Positions 35,111-46,866 of a stretch of 64,000 nt of DNA are shown piece after piece; position 1 is the stretch's first letter, and each line of letters opens with the position of its first letter. Both the position numbers and the translations under genes were made by a program. The DNA lies in contig NC_067476.1 of assembly GCF_947179515.1 (NCBI RefSeq), positions 60,356,741-60,420,740 on the forward strand. Reading direction: 5' to 3'. The stretch comes from Apodemus sylvaticus (lineage: Eukaryota > Chordata > Mammalia > Rodentia > Muridae). The notes under the pieces are model-generated. The model worked only from the letters and a program-made list of their open reading frames with translations, was not told where the DNA came from and made no database searches.

Positions 35111-35328
35111 TCAGGGTTATTGGGAATCGTTCTGCCATGAGCACAGGAGCACAGGAATTTCTCCGGCAGAAGGCTTTCACTTCCTCTGGCTACATAGATA
35201 ATCGTGATGTAGATGAACCACATTATGCCTCTAGTTTCCTGAAGTCAGTCGACGCTGTTCTCAACGTTTATGTCTCACACTGAATAGTCTAAGAGATGGT
35301 TTAGTTTATTGAAAACCAGTTTCACTGT

Positions 35329-35473
35329 AGTGGTGCACTCCTTCCATCCCAGCACTCAGGAGGTAGAGGCTGGTGGGCCTCTCTGAGGTTGAGGCCAGCC
35401 TGGTCTACAATTTGGGTTCCAGGACAGCCAGAGCTGCACAAAGATAAAAACTTGCCTCAAAACAAAAACAAAC
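35329..35473 (+). mobile_element. B1 SINE with recognisable target duplication
   Basis: TAGTGGTGCACTCCTTCCATCCCAGCACTCAGGAGGTAGAGG...GAGGCCAGCCTGGTCTAC...CTTGCCTCAAAAC is a B1 lacking only the first few bases. The flanks AAAACCAGTTTCACTGT (35312-35328) and AAAACCAGTTCTACTGT (35474-35490) differ at two positions, an eroded 17-bp duplication. Confidence 0.9.
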
Positions 35474-35559
35474 AAAACCAGTTCTACTGTGAAATTGAGA
35501 GACCCCAACTCAATAATTTTAGAACCCAAGCAATTAGCCTAGCACTGAGTCACTGAGTA

Positions 35560-36009
35560 ACTTGCCTTTCCGCCCTCAGCTTGAGTCCTTTGGCCTCAAG
35601 AGATAGTCCACCCTGTCCCAGGAATTAGCTCATCACATTCTTGACACATCTGATGACTAGCCCAATGTTTAATTATACAATGCCCCAAGGATACTTGCTC
35701 CAGATAATCTCTAACCTTCCTTAAGGCATAAATTATTACCTGACTTGCTCATTCTCTACTTTCAGTCCTGTGCATGATTTGTCCTCCACCCCTTGCCTTG
35801 TGATTTTTCCCTTTTAAATATTCCTGACTTCAGTTGCTCAGGGTCCCATAGTCCTCTACCCTTGCACAGTGCACGACTGTGGACCCCAGAGCCTCTGGAA
35901 TAAAAATCCTCTTGCTTATTGCATCAAGACTGTTTCTTGCGAGTGATATGGGTGTTGCCTTCCAAGGCGTGGGGTGCTGGGGTGCCCTCAGTTTTTTCGG
36001 GTCTTACAA
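35560..36009 (+). mobile_element. Probable solo LTR of an endogenous retrovirus
   Basis: The segment has promoter-like then polyadenylation-like order: TTTTAAATATTCC, GGAATAAAAATCCTCTTGC, TTGCATCAAGACTGTTTCTTGCGAGTG, and ends GGGTCTTACA. That is the U3-R-U5 layout of rodent ERV LTRs. I could not fix the left border or a target duplication, and no internal retroviral sequence is adjacent. Confidence 0.6.
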
Positions 36010-36321
36010 AATACATTGTCCAAATTATGCCTTGGGAACTGCTTAGCTGACAATTTCATAGTAACCTCTTCTCTTTCCGACTAGCTTAAGGATCTGAATG
36101 GAATGTCTGTACTATGCATTTTCATGTAATTTCAGGCTTTTTTTTTTAAAAAAAAATATGATTTTTCATATGAAGTGAAAACAGTTAAAATTTAAGACTA
36201 GAGCAAAGTATTTTCTTTAATTGACTGAACTGGATTATTATTTACATTGAAAAGTCTTTAGCACATAAGTAGAACAAATTTATTGCACTCTACTTAAATG
36301 AAATTTTTATGATATAGTACG

Positions 36322-36450
36322 GGAGGCATCATGGTCTAGCCTGGAGTTATGGCACTTGGGAATAAGAGGGGAAGAGGATTAGATATTCGTGGTGCTCCTC
36401 AGCTGTACAGCAAGCTCAACAGCCATGTGAGACTCCACCTGAAAGCAAAT
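36322..36450 (+). mobile_element. B1-related SINE, strongly diverged
   Basis: GGGAGGCATCATGGTCTAGCCTGGAGTTATGGCACTTGGG...GATTAGATATTCGTGGTGCTCCTCAGCTGTACAGCAAGCTCAA...GTGAGACTCCACCTGAAA follows an old B1/proto-B1 order. Confidence 0.55.
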
Positions 36451-37486
36451 CCAAACCAAAACAAAGACAAACCCATAGTAGAACAAAAGTACCTAAACTC
36501 CAGACATCTAAACCACAAAAAGACCCCCTCCTAATATTTGTTTAAATGGTACAATTGTACCTTGGTATCTTCAGATGTAGATCTAAATTTTTATTCTGTT
36601 TCTTCACAATAGAATGCTAGTGGTAATAAAAATCAGTATTAACTGTTCTTGCAAATTTTCAACATACCAGGAATACTTTGCAATATGGGGATGATAATAA
36701 ATCGCTGATTTATCTTGAGCACAATTCCTCATGTTGCTTTAGGTAACATGATTCACAGATTTCTTCTCATGTTGCTTTGTTTTCAGAGATGTAGAGAAAT
36801 ATAGCATAGCTACACCCAGAAAGCTCTGAAAACCTACTGGTGAGCCTTGAATGAGATGGAGTACCCTCCTTCCGCCATTCTGCCTTCCCCAGTGGTGCCT
36901 ACATCACCTCTTGCATGAGTGCTCTCTGTGCTGCGTATCTCTAGGTTTGGGTATGCCCCAGTGTGCTGCAGTTATATGTCTACAGGGTCAAAGGCCCTCT
37001 GAATTTCGAGCACTTGAGGTCTTGTACTTATTTATTTCTGTGGTGAAAGAGGTGCTTAGGTGACAAAATATGCCAACTTCTTCCAGGGAGGTAGTATGAA
37101 TAGAATTTGTTCACTCCAGATATAATTCAATGATAGTTTAGATCCAAGCTTGTGTTCTGCAGGAAACAGTGGCTAGAAAGCAACAGTGAACATCTTGCAA
37201 TAATACAAGTGCACAAGCAAGACAATCCCCAAGTAAAACAGAGCTGGGGTTCTGAGAAGCTCTGCTGAGCTTCTGACAAAATGACTACCTGTCTATTCCT
37301 GGGATTTAAATTCTGACATTTAGGAGATTTTTCTAAAATTATCTCTTAAATCATATTTTCTGCCTGAGGTTGGCTATACAAATATCTTCATGGGTTAATT
37401 TTCCCCAGATATTCTTTGGAGTCACTGAAAGTGAAACAAATTCTCAGATGCATATCTAATGCTTGCAGGTCCAAAGACAACAGACC

Positions 37487-37830
37487 TGAGGAGTAGGGAG
37501 ATGACTCAGTGAGTCAGAGCATTTGCTGCTCAAGCAAGAGGACCTGAGTTTGAATCCTAGCACCGACAAAGTAGGAACAATGCATACTCCTGTAACCCAA
37601 CTACTGCGAGGGCAGAAACAGGGGTGTTGCTGGACATTGCTGGCCCACCACCAGCCTTGCTGAAATGGCCTCCTCTGGGTTCAGTCAGAGTCCTTGTCTC
37701 AATGGAACCAGGCAGAAAAAGTAATAGAGAAAATCCTGTTGTCCTCATATGGCCTCTCTACCTGCATACATGCACATATTCCATAGGCATACACTGTACC
37801 CTCACATATTATATGTATGTATCACACACA
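37487..37830 (+). mobile_element. B4 SINE (tRNA-derived head plus B1-like body)
   Basis: GGAGATGACTCAGTGAGTCAGAGCATTTGCTGCTCAAGCAAGAGGACCTGAGTTTGAATCCTAGCACC is a clear tRNA-like head with A and B boxes. It is followed by a B1-like CTCCTGTAACCCAAC...GGCAGAAACAGG and a terminal CTCTCTACCTGCATACATGCACA. Confidence 0.82.
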
Positions 37831-38204
37831 CATAGATGTATGTTACATGTATATGTCATAAATCATATAAAAATAACATACTTCTATTTTTTGTAGAAAC
37901 ACTTATAATGCAATATGATTTGAAAACTTCACTTAGTAGTGAATATCTGTTTAATGAAGTAAAAAGCTGTTTTTGAAATGTTTAATATTGGAGGTGCTTT
38001 GCATATGTAGGTAACTTTGTAAATATTGTCTATAAATACTTTGGAGATGTTTTCCTTTAGTTATTGGTGATGGTTTATGCTTCATGCTTAAATTTTCAAC
38101 AGTTGCACATCTAAGCCCTTAAGGTCTATAGCTCAGATCTGTTTTATGAGATTTTCAAAATGTTGGTTTACTGGACTTTTATGAGTCTGTATATTTATTA
38201 CTTT

Positions 38205-38260
38205 TTTGTAGTGCTGGCTATCAATAAACTAAATGAGTTCTCTACCACTGAACTTTGGTT
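38205..38260 (-). mobile_element. Possible ID-like SINE fragment
   Basis: On plus, TAGTGCTGGCTATCAATAAACTAAATGAGTTCTCTACCACTGAAC resembles a reversed, diverged ID core (TTCAGTGGTAGAG...). Confidence 0.32.
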
Positions 38261-38505
38261 ACTCAATATTTAAAGTGTTTACTCACAATGTGTTCAGCGT
38301 CCCATCCACACCTATATACTGATAGGTGATATAGTATAATAGGTGATAAAGTACAAATGTGGTACCTATGGGCAGCATTGATTGAAACTGGTGAGCTACC
38401 ACAAATTAGATATGAAGTTAGGAGGGCATGGGGAAGAAATTGAAGGAGGGAAATGGGGACTATGGGGACCATATTTCATTGTATATAGGTATTAAAAAAG
38501 GAAAT
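38260..38505 (+). mobile_element. Possible old LINE-1 3' tail
   Basis: GGAGGGCATGGGGAAGAAATTGAAGGAGGGAAATGGGGACTATGG...TTGTATATAGGTATTAAAAAAGG looks like the purine-rich end of an old L1 3' UTR. The homology is vague. Confidence 0.3.
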
Positions 38506-39083
38506 ATAATTTTAAAATATGAAAAGTAACTGATAAATGTATGAATACTATAAAACAAGTCCATGGTGGATAAGTACCAATTAGTTGGAAAGCTATTCAT
38601 CTGGGCCTGTTCAAGAGAGATTTTTTAAATAACCTCTACTATTGGAATGTATGCTTGTAATTTAATTTTAGTGTTCCATCAGAATGAGCCACAATTTCGA
38701 TCCATGGTTTTTCTTTAATATAAATGGCATTAATGAGTCATATAGCAAGAGGTTTTTGTCTCTTAGAATACTGTCACATTGTAATTAAGCCTTAAATCAC
38801 CTCTATGAATTAAATGTGCTAAGCAGATACTGACAATATTGCTTACATATTTTGTTTCTAGGGAGTGTCCACAGTCTCTCCAATAGGCAGTCTCTCCTTT
38901 AGGCAGCCATATGTAATATCATAGGAACCTATGATGTTTAGTTCCAGTATCAATGTTTCGGCAGGAGATGAGCACTGATCTAAGTGTACACAGTTCCTAA
39001 AGTATCAAGACTGTGCTATGTAGACTGGACACAAAGTTCAGATGAGACCAACAGAGTAGTCTTTCTTAACTTCAGATAAGTTA

Positions 39084-39149
39084 AGATATTCACCTGCCTT
39101 GACTTTGTGGGTGCTGAGACGAAAGGCATGCACCATCACAACTGGCTTA
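39084..39149 (-). mobile_element. B1 SINE fragment
   Basis: On plus, GATATTCACCTGCCTTGACTTTGTGGGTGCTGAGACGAAAGGCATGCACCATCACAACTGGCTTA is the reversed B1 head. Confidence 0.75.
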
Positions 39150-41495
39150 GAGTTCTCATTACAAAAGTATGAGTTGGGAAGTAAGAATGCAGATCGCTAG
39201 TGGCAGATCAAGAGGAAAGACTAACCCGTGCTCCTAAGGAGTCACGGACAACAAAAGGTAGGAAGGAGCAAAGAGAACACATGGCACAGAAGAGCTAGAG
39301 CCATTGAGAGAGAAGACTGAGTCCAGACCTTCAGGGGAGCCCATTTCTCTGCTCAGAACCCCAGGAAGGTGCTTGGGTTTCTCTCTTGGCAACTAGAACT
39401 GCAAAACAATGGACAATGTTCTCCCTACATTCTAGGTCAATCACAAGGTCACAATCAATCATCTGCCATTGCCTGGGCAAAATGTTTTTCAGTAGAGGAT
39501 GTGACGCAAAGCAGAAATACTTCACCATTGTTTCCATGAATATGAAGGGCTATCAGTGCTTTCAGGAGTATTTTACAGAATGCACATTCCCAGGATCTGG
39601 TTGGGGCCTGCTGAACCTCTGACTCAAGGGGCATGAGCATGGCTCAATCTTAGAATTCTTAAACGACCTGCTGGTTTTGTTCCTCTAGAGGAAATTGATT
39701 GTACTGATTGAGATTGGGCCCTGAATGAGTTAACTGTAACTTCCTCTGTTCTCTGCATGACAAAACTATGACTTGTTGCACAAGCTTTCACTGTTTTTCC
39801 TTGTTTTGATCTTTTCCATTGGTAGGAAGCAAAATCCCACAACCCTTCTCCACACACAAGAATATTAGCTTTGATTATTAAACTCCTTTTTGTAAGTCCC
39901 AAAACCAGGAAGACAAAAGCCTTAAAGTAAAGCTTTGTACTTGGATTAGCAACTAAAGGGATTGTTCATTAAAGTAGACTGATGTTACTTTGGTACCTAT
40001 AACTCTGAAGTTAAACCTGAATGATATTTTCAAAGGACAAATATGACAAGAAGAGCCCAATACAATACCCGACTCCAAATAAAATAAAGAAGAGCCAGAA
40101 ACCTGTGCTCTGTTAGGTACTGGGAGAAGTAGAGTCGTTTTCTCTCTCTAAGGATAGGTGGACTACACTTTAGCTAATAGCTACATATCCAAGAGTGTAC
40201 AAGCAATACAAATTTGATCTAAAGGTGGGAGGATAGGGGCAAAGGAGCTGAATCTGGAAAAAGTAGTAGCTATGGTAATGGTAAATACGATCAAAACCTA
40301 CAGTATGAAATTCTCAAAATGCTAATAAAGATAAAATAATAAAGAAAGCTGTCTGTCATGCTGGGTCCTGGGATGGTACATATCCCGTCTACCACAAAAA
40401 CAAGCCAAAGAATCCCAAAATTTTAAGACTACTCTGAAAATATAGGAAAAATATATACAACATTGCTTTGGGTATGAGGTTTTTTTTTGTTTGTTTGTTT
40501 GCTTGGTTGATTTGGGGGTTTTGTACATAATTTAAAAGAACTCATGCAATTTAAGAAGAGAAAGAAACAGATGAGATTATATTAAACTAAATTATGTCAC
40601 AACACAAAGGTACAGTGAAGAAATCTATTCAATAAAAGAAATGGTTTATATCCACAATATATGCAGAGGTGAATAAGTCCAGTCATTGTGAAACATAGCA
40701 TGGAAATTCCTCAAAAGAAAATCATTATTTCTGAACATTTGATGTTAGTATTGATAGTCATATTAAAAATACAATTTGAAATGTAGTTTATACAGGAGAA
40801 TTTGTTCTTTTTTCCTATGGGAGGTTGTACTGACAATTCTATTCTGTATGCATTTACTAATTACAGTCTAAGTCAGCACAAATCACATGCAGGTTTGGAA
40901 CACCAAGGGAGGAATGTCGCTTGCAGTATGTATAATTCATAAAAGCATGAAAGGTTTTCTTTAAAGACCAATATTTTCATTTAATCAATTTTGCAACTAA
41001 TTACTTCTACTTAAATTGAACAAGGATGTATGGGGTTTATGCAAATTATCACTTCTAAACTGCTAAAACATATATTAAATATTGACATGATAAATAAAAT
41101 ATATTGTTATAAATATTTGATTAGGAACCTTAAATGCAACTAGAAATCACCAAAAGGTTTTAAAGGGTATCTCATGTTCATGTTCCATCATAAATTAAAT
41201 CTTCACATAGAGAGCGCTTTGTCCCTTTCATTTTCACCTGAGCAGATAATAAAAACTAATATAAAATGAAACAATCTAGAAATTAATGAGAAAAGCTACA
41301 GAACAAGTGAATGAACTCTTTTTAAAAAGTGAGATTTGTTGAAGTTCAGCTTTAGAGACTTTAAAAATAGTAACAATAGTGGAAATTTGACAAATAAGCA
41401 AAGACCTACTATTTATTGTTTTTAACTTTGTTCTTATTGTTGTTGCTGCTGCAATTACTGTTGTGTTGAATGTGCATGTGGACCTGACACAATGC
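39150..41495. other. Unassigned AT-rich intronic sequence
   Basis: About 2.3 kb with only small A- or T-rich runs. No transposon or exon recognised. Confidence 0.5.
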
Positions 41496-41497
41496 TG

Positions 41498-41534
<37 letters not shown>
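41496..41534 (+). repeat. (TG)n microsatellite
   Basis: About 18 TG units, probably the expanded tail of the adjacent reversed SINE. Confidence 0.93.
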
Positions 41535-41535
<1 letters not shown>

Positions 41536-41662
41536 ATACTGCTCCTGTGAAGGTCAGAAGAAGCTCTATAGAGCTGGTTTCTCCTTCCTATTTCATGTGG
41601 TTCTTGGGACAGAGCTAAGGTCAAGAGGCTCCCACAGCAAGCATCTTTCCCTGAAGAGGCAC
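41536..41662 (-). mobile_element. B2/B3-type SINE fragment adjoining the TG array
   Basis: On plus, GTGAAGGTCAGAAGAAGCTCTATAGAGCTGG...TTCATGTGGTTCTTGGGACAGAGCTAAGGTC...GCAAGCATCTTTCCCTGA is the reverse of a tRNA-derived B2/B3 SINE. The TG array represents its CA-rich tail. Confidence 0.65.
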
Positions 41663-42034
41663 TGGTACATGGTTAGAATTACTGCTATTATTTGCTTATA
41701 TCCACAGGTTCTTAGACAAGATCTAACTCACCAAGTAGCCCAATGAACTGCACACCACAGTTCACAGACTGTTGTTTCATTTTGTGTATTAATGCTTCTC
41801 TTGTGAGCTATTGTGAAGTTCAGTATAGAAAAAATAATGCTATGTTTCTAGTGAGATGCTGTTACCTCAGAACAGATAATAGCATGGGACGTGCCGTAAT
41901 TGTAATGCAACAATACCAGTTAATCAAAGAGCATGCAATTTTCTATACCCAACCAAAATCCAAAAACATTCTGCTTCTAAAAATGAAATGTAAGATCTAG
42001 AAAAACATCAATACTACCTACAACAAAAAATTCA

Positions 42035-42060
42035 TACCAATACCAATACCAATACCAATA
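42035..42060 (+). repeat. (TACCAA)n hexanucleotide array
   Basis: A little over four TACCAA units, continuing as degenerate TACAA/CAATAC units to 42075. Confidence 0.9.
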
Positions 42061-42882
42061 CAATACAACAATACAAAACACTGTCAAATCAACTTTATAA
42101 AACCAGAAGACTGGAGAAATCTTGAGGGTCATGTGTCTAGTAATGAAGTCTAGGATTGAAGCTACTTTTATCAGTGGTTGATAAACACTAATCAAAAAGT
42201 GGCAATGAAAGAGAGAGTTCATTCAATTTAAATATTAGTTCAGTTCAGACAAATCTCCAAAAAACAAACAACAAAAACAACTAACCACAACAACAACATA
42301 AACCAAGTTGTTGTCTGAAGAGAATATGTGAATCATCAAACAAAAGCAGTTTGTAGATACATACAGCCAGGTCAAAATATGTACAAGATTGCAGCTGAAG
42401 GAAAATACACCTGTTTTATGAGTGTGCCTGTAATAAAGACATCAAGAAGAGAAATGACAGTCGCTGACTTATGTTGGCAGCTGGACAGAGGTGGAAAAGC
42501 TGCCCAGCAACTCAATTCAACAGTTAGCAATGGATTCAAAGGGTTGAAAAAATAATTTAAAAGAGAAAGGGTGAGAGCTCCCAAGTACTTAAGCTTGGCA
42601 AATCAGTTTGCAAACTGGTTAGTGGGCAGACAGTATAACTGAGGCAGGTCATGATGGAAGGGAAATCATGGGGAGGGCACACCCAGAGCCTACAGGAAGG
42701 ACAAACTACTCAAGAGCTAACTTCACTTTCAGAATGATAGCTGTCCTTCTGTGTTGTAACATGATTTGAGTTGATGATTACATTTTTATTAGCACAATTA
42801 GTAAGATGATCTCCTGAGCTACCTCACAGTAGGGTCTGCAGAGAAAGGAGGCTTGCTTAAAAAGAAAAAATCCTGTGGTTTT

Positions 42883-42889
42883 GGAGAGA

Positions 42890-42954
<65 letters not shown>

Positions 42955-42986
42955 GTAGATAGGTAGATGGGTAGATGGATGAATGA
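42883..42986 (+). repeat. Compound (GA)n then GATG/GTAGAT array
   Basis: About 68 nt of GA with two early GGG breaks are followed by degenerate ATGGGTAGATAGGTAGATGG units. Confidence 0.93.
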
Positions 42987-43907
42987 TTACTTAGTAGTAT
43001 CTTCTTACTGGGGAATAAGAGAGGAAAAGAAAATGTTCCTTCCATGAGGTAAAAGAAATACATAGGAAAAAGAAGTTGTAGGGAATTTGAAAATTCTAGA
43101 AAATATTAGCTGAAAAGAATAACCAAAAAAACTACTTTGTGATTACAGGACCCTGTGTTAAGCAGTCAGTGCTTCAAAAACCTTGCAAATAACTTCATTG
43201 CCTCAGTATACATGATTTCCCAAAGGTATCATTATGGCAAATGGATCCCCTTGCAGAAAACACAACTCCATCATTGAACTTTTATTTCTATCCCCCACAC
43301 TTCCCAGTTCCTGCAGATCGCTTGGTTACTCGCTACCACCATGGCAATGAATATCATATTCACACTTGTCTACCGTGACAAATGCCAGTATGCTCAAATA
43401 CCAAGCTAGTTCCTTTTCTATCCAAGCGCTTAGCTTAAGTTACATTTTGGAGTGGCTTTGCCGAACTGAGTTTTCAGGTCTGTCCTCTAAAGTCTCCCAC
43501 CCAACTACAGTGATAATTTTTTGCCATCTTTTCTTTCTTTCCCTGTCTCCAGATGTAGAAGAAACAGCAGGAGATGCTAAGGGTCCTAAGTATGCTAAGG
43601 GAGATGCTACTGCATCCTAAGGATTCAAATGAGCACCCATGTGAAGAACTATCTCACAGGGGCGTTGAGCCAGTGTGCTGTGAGACTGACTACCTTATAA
43701 AAGAAATACTTTCCTGGCTATCACAAATTCCACTCCTCTCTGCCTTTAATCAGGACTCTGTTTCCTGACAAAGTTTAGGTAAACCTGTCTCCAGAAACTA
43801 ATTCATAACTTCCTTTGCAATTCCTGATTTTGTTGTGGCTCATAAGACCGTTTTCTATGGCGCGCATGAATTTATTATCTTTTCCTTGTTTCTATTTCTA
43901 CATGAGT

Positions 43908-44006
43908 GCTCTCTATGTAGCCCAGGCTGGCTCAAATCCATAGTAATCATTGTGCCTCAACCTCTCAGTGCTAGGATGACAAGCATGTATCATCATGCCA
44001 GGCTAC
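43908..44006 (-). mobile_element. B1 SINE, diverged
   Basis: On plus, CTCTATGTAGCCCAGGCTGGCTCAAATCC...CTCAACCTCTCAGTGCTAGGATGACAAGCATGTATCATCATGCCAGGCTA is a reversed B1. Confidence 0.78.
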
Positions 44007-44009
44007 ATC

Positions 44010-46440
44010 TATTCTTTAAAGTCGGAGTTATTCATGTGCTATTTACATAAGCATAATTATTCTTAAGCAACCAATCGATGAATTTTGGCAAGCACACATA
44101 GCCATGCGGAAAAGACAGATCACTTCCATCTTTTGTCGCATCGTCACTTTTTCCCACCAACTCCTTCTCTTGGTGTCTGATGAGTTTTCTGTTTCTGTGT
44201 TCTGTTTTCCTAAAATGTCATAGACACGGAAACATCGTCCAGAGCCATCTGCGTCTGGCTTCCTTCACTGAGGAAATCTTCAAGTCCTTAGACTTAGTTT
44301 TGTCCTTTCATGTATGAGGAGTTCGCTGCTGGCTGTGAGGCCATTGTATTTTCCTAAACATGGACTGACACCATGGTTTATAAGGGCCAAAATAAGATGC
44401 CTTCAGACCCATGTAGCCCACCGACCACTTACTTCAAGGGTGGGCAGAAGAGCTGGAGGGCTCATGGATGAGGGGACGGGGAAGGGGGACGATGTTTTCT
44501 TTTAAAAAAGTTGCAATACATCATTCATACTGATGAGTTCGTTTATATTCATTAAAATGTTGCAAAGAGTTTATGAATTTGCATAATTTCATTAACTAAG
44601 TATCAAGTGAAGGAACAGGAATTGGTATTTGAATTTTCCAGAGGGTCAAGCTGAGATTTAAAAGAGATGGGCGATTTACTCACCACCCCATGCTTAGTAA
44701 ACCACCAGACACTGGTCTTTTGAATTCTCAGTTCTTTGCATCCTGCTAAACTCATCACATTAAGAATGGATTCCCACTGCCAATTTTATTGTTAACAGTA
44801 TTTGTTAAGCATGCTGGGGACTTCACTGCTTGGGGATTTAGGAGAGGCAACTGAGAGAGTCAGAAATGAATAAAGTTTTTTTTTAAATCTTTGTTTTTCT
44901 AAATTATATTTCAAAAGATTATATGTTGTACTTTTCTTTCCAATAGTAGTTAAATGTACCACACTTGCAGAAGCATTTAAAATATTTCTATGTTGAGATT
45001 ATCACACTAATTGTGGGAAAAGATAGGTAAAATGTAAAAATAGGTAATTGTGGGAAAAGATAGGTAAAAATTTTTACCTAGAAGATAGGTAAAAATAATT
45101 ATCTCATTTCTGGTGTTTTTCTTAGGAATCTATTAAAAAAAACTGTCAAATTTCTGTTGGATTGCAGCACTCATTAAAAACAGTGAAAGATGGCCTCTCT
45201 CCTCCTGCAGGACTCTTAAGAGCTGACATGTTTTCACTGTCTCTCCTTTGACAAGCTTATGTTTAGGTTGAAGAGGCTTGTGTTTTGGTTTCATCTTGCT
45301 TCCAAATAATAAATTTCTGGTCTGGAATTTAGACAAGTTAGTTATGCAATGTATCTGAATACAAAAGTTAAACATATTTCCAGGCCAGCCAGATGTTTGC
45401 TCTCTCGTGCATTTATACCTTATGACACTTGTAGTGATATGCAGCTCCAAAGTTGTTTTAAATATTTATGCTAATTTTTAAGAAAGCAGATGTTCTTTGG
45501 CCATTGCTCATAGGCTTAAGAAAGGAAAGCATTGCTTGAGAAAGGCCACAGTCATTAAGTGACAGGCTTGTAAATAGCGTGTTGTTTTGTTTCCACTGTG
45601 CTACATCATGTGCATGAAAGTCCCATCGGCTCACAAAGGTATCATGTCAACACCCCATCCTGGATACGCAGTGGGAAGCAAGTCCTAGGCATGTCGCAGC
45701 ACACTGTGAGTACAAGAGTCCTTTCTCGCTCTAGCAGTGTGGATGCACAGACAGACAAGAACTCTAAAGTTGCCATGGAGCACAGCGAATGCAAAAGCAG
45801 ATTGTGGGAGGGGGTGGAGTATGAATATCCAACCTAATCAAGGTCCATCATTTCTTGAGGGGATAGTAGAAGAAAATTATTAAAATATATGCTGGTTAGA
45901 GTAGGTGTTAGTGAAATGACATGCAGAAACCCAAGCACACGTGTCCAATGGTAGATAGCTACAAAGAGGGGGACTTGAGTGGACTTTGGGGAGTGGAACT
46001 GGGGAGGAAGGAACAAGAAGTCTCACAGAGAAGGGAAGAGAGCTGGGGTGCCATCCAGGTTGGGACTTAAGAACAAGGAGATGACCTTCCTTTTAGTTTT
46101 TGATTGGTTCTTAAGCATGGTGCTGTGCTACATGGGGGACAAATGGAGATGTGGAGATGAACGAAAACAAGAACGGACGGAGACAGGGAGGGAGGAAAAT
46201 TGCTTATGGTTTGGTGTGTACGGGCATTCGGGACTTCACATACTACTGCCTCAGTTTTATGCTAATATATAATAAGAGTACTTAACTCTAGATTTCAACG
46301 GTGTAGATATTCCAGTTACACTGAAGAGAGTCAAGTTGGGGTTCAAACAATTTAGCTTTCATTCTTTATTTCAATTCAACCAGTTTCTTAAAGTTAAAAG
46401 ATGAATTCCTTTGCATTTCACAAATAACAGAACTATGCCC
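44010..46440. other. Unassigned intronic sequence with a local duplication
   Basis: About 2.4 kb. The only structure I see is a 25-nt direct duplication plus a 20-bp palindrome at 45008-45080. Confidence 0.5.
45008..45095 (+). repeat. Direct duplication with palindromic centre
   Basis: TAATTGTGGGAAAAGATAGG plus TAAAA occurs at 45008-45032 and 45045-45069, with a partial third copy (AGATAGGTAAAAA) at 45083-45095. The second copy overlaps the palindrome TAGGTAAAAATTTTTACCTA at 45061-45080. Confidence 0.93.
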
Positions 46441-46446
46441 TTCCCT

Positions 46447-46488
46447 CTTTTTTTTTCTTTTTCTTTTTCTTTTTTTTTTTTTTTTTAG
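46447..46488 (+). repeat. Poly(T)/T5C low-complexity tract
   Basis: T runs separated by single C. It could be the residue of a reversed poly(A) tail, but no transposon body is recognisable next to it. Confidence 0.8.
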
Positions 46489-46766
46489 CTGATCAGATGT
46501 GTCCTTTTAAGGCAGAACACTAATATGGATGTATTTCATTAGCCAATATCTTCAGTTTTTGTAGTTTTTAGTATAATTATGGCTTCTCTTTCCAGCACAA
46601 AATGGCAGTGTAAATACTGTCTTTAGACCCACCTTCCTGGTACCCTGCTGAAAGTCACGGCACTACCCTGCAGTGCAGCCTAACCTAAGCTAGTGTTGTT
46701 GCATGGAGAGGAGCAATCCCAAACACTTGTCTTCTTTAATGTTCTCTGTTTCAAAAGACTAGTATT

Positions 46767-46866
46767 TTATATATGTATATATATATCATATATCATATAT
46801 TGTATATTATATATTGTATGTGTAAGTCATATATCATATATCATATATTATTTTATATATATAACA
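46767..46866 (+). repeat. AT-rich array of TATATCA/TATATTG units
   Basis: Imperfect tandem CATATAT/GTATATT units over 100 nt, with cruciform potential. Confidence 0.85.

Noticed and set aside
34843..35283. 146-codon ATG open frame on plus
   Set aside because: It overlaps sequence that follows the reversed 3' end of an old L1, and it has no domain.
38018..38060. Minus-strand GKHLQSIYR-like reading resembling the PDE1A alternative N-terminus (KHLQRPIFR)
   Set aside because: No GT donor follows (the next bases are ACAATA), the upstream residues do not continue the known N-terminus, and there is no start codon in place. Treated as chance.
42883..42986. CRISPR-like or minisatellite array
   Set aside because: It is a GA dinucleotide array grading into GATG/GTAGAT units, with no spacer structure.
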